Positions 60,421-64,000 of a stretch of DNA of 64,000 nucleotides are shown piece by piece. The DNA comes from Neoroseomonas alkaliterrae (GTDB lineage: Bacteria > Pseudomonadota > Alphaproteobacteria > Acetobacterales > Acetobacteraceae): positions 226,320 through 290,319 of the forward strand of contig NZ_JACIJE010000006.1 in assembly GCF_014199195.1 (NCBI RefSeq). The letters are read 5' to 3'. The notes beneath the pieces were generated by a model. That model did not search any database, was not told where the DNA came from, and saw nothing but the letters and a program-made list of their open reading frames with translations. The position numbers and the translations under genes are program-made. Positions within the stretch are counted from its first letter, which is position 1. The number at the start of each line of letters is the position of its first letter.

Positions 60421-60564
60421 TCAGCCGAGCAGCCAGACCACGACGACGCCGAGCACGGCGGCCGGCCCGCCGATGCCGAGGACCAGCGCCAGGATGCGGA
60501 TCGCCTCGGATCGCTCCGCGGCGGGGGCGGCGGCGGGCGGCGGCGGGGGCGTCTCCTGCTGCAT
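60421..60564 (-). CDS. small single-helix membrane protein (47 residues)
   Basis: A 47-residue ORF with a Pro/Ala-rich N-terminus (QQETPPPPPAAAPAAERSEA) and one hydrophobic helix (IRILALVLGIGGPAAVLGVVVVWLLG) at the C-terminus. GGAGAG precedes the ATG at 60562-60564. It is inside the pterin-like cluster, 50 bp before the PTPS-like gene. No family was recognised, but the ribosome site and position support expression. Confidence 0.5.
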   Translation of the reverse strand: MQQETPPPPPAAAPAAERSEAIRILALVLGIGGPAAVLGVVVVWLLG

Positions 60565-60742
60565 GCTGCTCTCCTGCGGCTTGCGAAGGCACGGCGCATG
60601 ACGGGCGGCCAAGCCGGGGAGATGGTGCGCCGCGCCGCGCGCGGCAAGCCGCGTGCCGCGCGCGCCGGCCCGGCGGGGCGGCCGCGCGGGAAACCGGGGC
60701 GTGATTCGCGGCGGGCGACGGGAGATCCCGTGTCCGCGGGCT

Positions 60743-61717
60743 TCAGTAGAGGACGACGGGGCAGAGCGGCGGCGCCTCGCCCGGCGGCGGATTGAGAAGC
60801 CGCGGCATCGCCCCGGGCAGCGCGGCGAAGGGTGTGGCCGGGCCGGTCAGGGCATCCAGCCTCTCCTCCGCCAGCAGCGAGAGCGCCAGCGCCAGCCTAT
60901 CCGCATGGCTGCGCCGCCCGCGCATCGCCGGCGCCACGGCGCCGACCTGGGTGGACAGGATCGAGAGCCGCTTCGCGTGGAAATCCTCCCCCAGCGGCAG
61001 GCTCGCCACCCGGTCGCCGAACCAGGAGGCCTCGACGATCCGCCCCTCGAAGGCGCAGAGGCCGAGGGCGCGCGCGAGCCCGGCCGGGTCGGCGCTCGCA
61101 TGCACGATCAGGTCGCGCCCGCCCGGCGCCTCCTCCGGCGCGGCGAAGACGGCGCCGAGGGATTCGACCACCGCGCGCCGGCGCGGATCGAGGTCGCAGA
61201 CCACCACCTCCATCCCCGGCACGCGCGCGAGCAGATGCGCGACCAGCAGCCCGACCACGCCCGCGCCGATCACCAGCGCGCGCTCGCCCGCGAGCGGCCG
61301 CGCGTCCCACAGCACGTTGACCGCCGTCTCCATGTTCGCCGCCAGCACGGCGCGCGCATCCGGCACCGCGTCGGGCACCGGCACGCACATCGCCGCGGGC
61401 GCGAGGAAGCGGTCCTGGTGCGGATGCAGCACGAAGACGCGCCGGCCGAGCAGCGCCTCCGGCCCCGCCTCGACGATGCCGACGGCGCTGTAGCCGTATT
61501 TTACCGGGAAGGGGAAATCCCCCGCCTGCAGCGGGCAGCGCATGGCCGCGCGCTGGCTGTCGGGCACGCGGCCCTGCAGGACCAGCCGCTCGGTTCCGCG
61601 CGAGATGCCGGTGGCGAGGGTGCGGACCAGCGCCTCCCCGGGGCCCGGCGGGGGCAGAGTCTCCTCGCGGATCTCGCAGCGCCCGGGTGCCATGGTCCAC
61701 AGCGCCCGCGCGATCAT
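60743..61717 (-). CDS. MDR-family dehydrogenase lacking zinc ligands
   Basis: A 324-residue medium-chain dehydrogenase/reductase. The catalytic zinc Cys is replaced by Ser39 (TGISRGTE), the usual His-Glu pair (GHE) reads Gly75-Tyr76-Ser77, and the four-Cys structural zinc loop is absent. The NAD(P) site VIGAGVVGLLVAHLLAR is intact. The ISRGTE motif is shared with BchC-like and other zinc-independent MDR proteins. It starts at ATG 61715-61717, overlapping the RibD-like stop. It is likely an oxidoreductase of the pterin-like pathway. Confidence 0.82.
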   Translation of the reverse strand: MIARALWTMAPGRCEIREETLPPPGPGEALVRTLATGISRGTERLVLQGRVPDSQRAAMRCPLQAGDFPFPVKYGYSAVGIVEAGPEALLGRRVFVLHPHQDRFLAPAAMCVPVPDAVPDARAVLAANMETAVNVLWDARPLAGERALVIGAGVVGLLVAHLLARVPGMEVVVCDLDPRRRAVVESLGAVFAAPEEAPGGRDLIVHASADPAGLARALGLCAFEGRIVEASWFGDRVASLPLGEDFHAKRLSILSTQVGAVAPAMRGRRSHADRLALALSLLAEERLDALTGPATPFAALPGAMPRLLNPPPGEAPPLCPVVLY

Positions 61718-62490
61718 GCCGCGCCTCCGGGCCGGGCGCGGTCGAGCGGGATGTCGAGCAGGATGTCGGGCGGGATCTCGTGCACCGTCCAGGTGAAGCG
61801 CAGCCCGTCGGCGATGCGCGGCACCTCGGGCAGGGTGAAGGCCGGGATGCCCGAGCCGAGCAGCACCGGCGCCACCGTGACATGCAGCCGGTCGAGGCAG
61901 CCCGCGGCGAGGAAGCGCGAGACGGTCATGCCGCCCCCCTCGACGAAGATGCGGCTGAGCCCGCGCGCGGCGAGCGCGCGCAGCAGGGTGGCCGGCGCGA
62001 TGCCGCCGCCCGGCGCGCGCGGCAGGCGCAGCACCGTGGCCCGCCCATGCGTCTCGCCGCCCCCGGCATCGGCCGCGCAGGCGAGCAGCGTCGGCGGGCC
62101 CTCGCGGAAGATGCCGTAGTCGGCCGGGAGGCGACGCTCGGTGTCGATCACCACGCGCACCGGGTCGGGGCCCTCCACCTCGCGTGTGGTCAGGCGCGGG
62201 TCGTCGTGGCGCACCGTGCCGGCGCCGATCACGACGGCATGACAGAGGGCGCGCAGGCGGTGGGTGTGCAGGATGTCGCCGGGACCGCCGATCCAGCGGC
62301 TGCTGCCGCTCGCGGTGGCGATGCGGCCGTCGAGCGTCTGCGCCAGGCGCCCGACCACGCGGCACCCGTCCGGCGCGGCGGGCGGGGCGAGGATGGGGGC
62401 GAACAGCGCCGCGAGCCGGCCGGCCGGTGCCGCGCCGTCGCGCGCGGCGAGCATCGCGCGCCAGTCGGTGTCGCAGGGGTCGCGGTCCAT
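61714..62490 (-). CDS. RibD C-terminal domain/dihydrofolate reductase-like reductase
   Basis: A 258-residue protein with the RibD reductase fold, which reduces the ribosyl group of pyrimidine intermediates or acts on pterins. GRLAQTLDGRIATASGSSRWIGGPGD is the NADPH/substrate entry, followed by LRALCHAVVIGAGTVRHDDPRLTTRE and the late IFVEGGGMTVSRFLAAGCLDRLHVTVAPVLLG. There is no deaminase (RibD N-terminal) domain and no ribA/ribB nearby, so it is not part of flavin synthesis as normally organised. It is the first enzyme gene of the pterin-like unit. Confidence 0.85.
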   Translation of the reverse strand: MDRDPCDTDWRAMLAARDGAAPAGRLAALFAPILAPPAAPDGCRVVGRLAQTLDGRIATASGSSRWIGGPGDILHTHRLRALCHAVVIGAGTVRHDDPRLTTREVEGPDPVRVVIDTERRLPADYGIFREGPPTLLACAADAGGGETHGRATVLRLPRAPGGGIAPATLLRALAARGLSRIFVEGGGMTVSRFLAAGCLDRLHVTVAPVLLGSGIPAFTLPEVPRIADGLRFTWTVHEIPPDILLDIPLDRARPGGAA

Positions 62491-62535
62491 CGCCGGCCGT
62501 CATGCCCGAAGCGGGCGGCGGACGGAAGGGCGGGA

Positions 62536-63051
62536 TCAGGGCCCGCCGAGGCCGACCGGCACCACGCGGATCGTCCATTCGGCCAGCAGCCCGGCGGCGA
62601 CCGGCAGGGGAAAGGCGGCGATCAGCCGCAGCGCGACGAAGCGCCAGCCGAGCACGGGGTATTCCCAGGTCAGGATGCGGTGCACGGCGAAGATGGACCA
62701 GCCGGTGATGAGCGCGGCCATCTGCGGCACCCCCGCGCCCGCCTTGGCGAAGGCGAGGACGAGGGGAAAGGTCACGAAGGGCCCGCCCGGCATCAGCCCG
62801 CCCGCGAGAGAGGCGACCAGGATGCCCGGCATGCCCGAATCGGGCCCGATCCAGGTGACGGCCGCATCGGCGGGGATGAGTTCCGCCAGCAGCGCGGCCA
62901 TGGGCAGCGCCACCGCGAAGATCGGCAGCATGCCGAGCAGGCTGCGCCCCGTGTCGGCGGCCGCCTTGCGCGCCGTCGCGGGGCCGCGGCGCAGGCAGGC
63001 GCCGAAGGCGAGGAGGGCCACCACCGCGAGGAAGACCTGCCCGGCCGTCAC
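62536..63051 (-). CDS. permease of the DUF318/YraQ type (half-permease 2)
   Basis: A 171-residue membrane protein with about five helices, typical of one half of a YraQ-like permease. The signature GGLMPGGPFVTFPLVLAFAKAGAG is the conserved pore-like loop (P-G-G-P). It starts at GTG 63049-63051 overlapping the stop of the other half. The paired loop in the upstream gene reads GALTPGGPMAAFPLVLVLAGAGAD, so the two proteins are repeat-like partners. Confidence 0.75.
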   Translation of the reverse strand: MTAGQVFLAVVALLAFGACLRRGPATARKAAADTGRSLLGMLPIFAVALPMAALLAELIPADAAVTWIGPDSGMPGILVASLAGGLMPGGPFVTFPLVLAFAKAGAGVPQMAALITGWSIFAVHRILTWEYPVLGWRFVALRLIAAFPLPVAAGLLAEWTIRVVPVGLGGP

Positions 63052-63575
63052 TTCGGCGGCTCCCAGGCGATGGGCAGCCTGCGCGCCACGAAGCCCGCGA
63101 GCATGGGCATCGGCAGCGTCAGGATGGTGCGCATGATCGCGAAATCGGGGCCGAGCAGCGGCATCTCGTAGACCAGCAGCTTCTGGAAGCCGTTCAGCGC
63201 CCAGGAGAGGATGTAGGCCACCAGCGCCCCGCGATCCGCCCCCGCGCCGGCCAGCACCAGCACCAGCGGGAAGGCGGCCATCGGCCCGCCCGGCGTCAGC
63301 GCCCCGGCGAAGGTCGCGACCATCAGGCCGAACCAGCCGCTTTCCGCCCCCATCCAGCGGCCCAGCGCGCCGGGGGAGACGAGCTGCCGCAGCGCGGCGG
63401 CCAGCATCAGCCCCGCCACCAGCGAGGGCGCGATGAAGAGGAACAACTCCCAGGCGTGGAGGAGGGCGCGCAGCACCGCCCCGCCGCCGTCCCGCCGCCA
63501 CAGGAGCAGGGCCGCGAGGAGGCCGATGGCGCCGATGAGAAGGATGCTGGCGTGGCGTCGGAACAGGGAAGGCAC
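63048..63575 (-). CDS. permease of the DUF318/YraQ type (half-permease 1)
   Basis: A 175-residue membrane protein with about five helices and the loop FAGALTPGGPMAAFPLVLVLAGAGAD, parallel to the next gene. The start used is GTG 63573-63575 (PSLFRRHASILL); an in-frame TTG at 63635 would add 20 residues but has no ribosome site. It should pair with the protein from 62536-63051 to make one full permease. The substrate is unknown. It is 45 bp plus one gene upstream of the pterin-like set, on the same strand. Confidence 0.72.
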   Translation of the reverse strand: MPSLFRRHASILLIGAIGLLAALLLWRRDGGGAVLRALLHAWELFLFIAPSLVAGLMLAAALRQLVSPGALGRWMGAESGWFGLMVATFAGALTPGGPMAAFPLVLVLAGAGADRGALVAYILSWALNGFQKLLVYEMPLLGPDFAIMRTILTLPMPMLAGFVARRLPIAWEPPK

Positions 63576-63705
63576 CGCGCAAGGCTGCGCCTCAGGAGTT
63601 TGGGAAGCAAGGATAGCCCGGGCAACGGAGGGCAAGACACACTTTCGTCTTGCAATCGCACCAAAGCGAGTTGCAGGCTTGGTTCGAGGAGCCGGAGATC
63701 ACCCA

Positions 63706-63927
63706 ATGCGCACATTCCTTTTATTTGTTGCAATATTGTGCACGTATCTCCTAACCAGGTTTATGACGCGCGGGAAATCCACCATACTAAGAGCCTCTGC
63801 GGGCTCCCTATTGATCGCTTCATTATTATTTATTTTGGTGTTAGTGGTAAAATTTGCGGCCTCTGATATTGATTCTTACGATCAAATAGTCTACCCTAGA
63901 TGGATTAGGCCGCGTGGACAAACCTGA
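63706..63927 (+). CDS. AT-rich ORFan membrane peptide, end overlapping an IS
   Basis: A 73-residue ORF with two hydrophobic segments (TFLLFVAILCTYLLTRFM and LLIASLLFILVLVVKFA) and codon use unlike its neighbours, with many AT-rich codons. GGAG lies about 9 bp before ATG 63706. Its last eight codons overlap the 3' end of the IS5-type transposase gene on the other strand, so the native C-terminus was probably replaced by IS sequence. Origin by transfer is likely. Confidence 0.5.
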   Translation: MRTFLLFVAILCTYLLTRFMTRGKSTILRASAGSLLIASLLFILVLVVKFAASDIDSYDQIVYPRWIRPRGQT

Positions 63928-64000
63928 TCCACAGTCGGATGGAGGCGAGTGTCGCGAAGCCGAGGAAGCTCTCGGCGGTCTGGTCGTAGCGGGTAGCGAC
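63905..64000 (-). mobile_element. IS5-family transposase, C-terminal end (partial)
   Basis: Reading leftward from the window edge, 31 residues and a TAA stop (63905-63907) encode the terminal YDQTAESFLGFATLASIR-L-W-I-R segment. A-T-R-Y-D-(Q/K)-T-A is the well-known C-terminal block of IS5/IS1031-type transposases, where the Asp-Lys/Gln region follows the catalytic Glu. The start of the element is beyond the window. The inner terminal repeat should be left of 63905 but could not be pinned down. The frame is intact in the visible part. Confidence 0.82.

Noticed and set aside
61714..62490. RibD of riboflavin synthesis
   Set aside because: The deaminase domain is absent and no other rib gene lies in the window.

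Overview
The window looks like the chromosome of a GC-rich alphaproteobacterium, most likely Acetobacteraceae of the Roseomonas type. This is inferred from the very high GC content with strong GC3 bias, tight ATGA/GTGA gene overlaps, the alphaproteobacterial UPF0262 family, a Lys/Ala-rich histone-like protein, and many TRAP/ABC uptake systems for small organic acids. No rRNA, tRNA or CRISPR array was seen. Most of the window is accessory metabolism.

Layout. 1-6.8 kb (minus): a dicarboxylate operon with a succinate dehydrogenase/fumarate reductase-like complex (B, C, D and a separate A-like flavoprotein), a TSUP permease, a two-subunit class I fumarase/tartrate dehydratase, a GNAT protein and the start of chrA. 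A divergent ThDP enzyme and a lytic transglycosylase follow. 9.6-20.1 kb (minus): a PcaB-like lyase, glutathione-dependent formaldehyde dehydrogenase, a TRAP transporter with KDPGal aldolase and kinase, then a maleate-isomerase-like protein with an ABC importer. 20.2-25.2 kb: an unknown protein, UPF0114, RidA, a K+-channel-like protein and a nucleotide-sugar pair (SDR epimerase plus DegT aminotransferase). 25.4-34.8 kb: nitronate monooxygenase, glycosyltransferases, an ArnC/ArnE-like cassette with a methyltransferase and a lipoprotein, a large membrane protein, two tandem EamA exporters and an MBL hydrolase. 35-40.5 kb: GNAT, histone-like protein, prpC-prpD and a divergent LysR regulator. 40.5-48.5 kb: a hydantoin/N-carbamoyl amino acid cluster (hydantoinase, two D-carbamoylases, a racemase, a flavin monooxygenase). 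48.6-55.6 kb: DUF983, UPF0262, mtnA, an ASCH protein, mgtE with a proline/arginine-rich leader peptide, an isochorismatase-like hydrolase and a GlcD-like oxidase. 55.6-63.6 kb (minus): tetronate catabolism (otnC, otnK), a cupin, and a compact set of methyltransferase, glycosyltransferase, PTPS-like protein, zinc-less MDR dehydrogenase and RibD-type reductase, preceded by two half-permeases. The window ends in an AT-rich ORFan and the 3' end of an IS5-type transposase.

The strongest candidate for an undescribed system is the 58.0-62.5 kb set. A pterin-type reductase (RibD C-terminal domain), a PTPS homologue that has lost its catalytic Cys and a zinc His, an MDR dehydrogenase without zinc ligands, a GT4 glycosyltransferase and a SAM methyltransferase are transcribed together. 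The simplest reading is synthesis of a glycosylated, perhaps methylated, pterin-like or pyrimidine-derived compound; the product is inference. The second candidate is the mgtE leader: a promoter, a 28-codon ORF beginning Met-Asp-Glu-Pro and ending Arg-rich, and alternative hairpins. This arrangement resembles in principle the MgtL peptide that senses Mg2+ in enterobacteria, although it sits before an unrelated transporter family.
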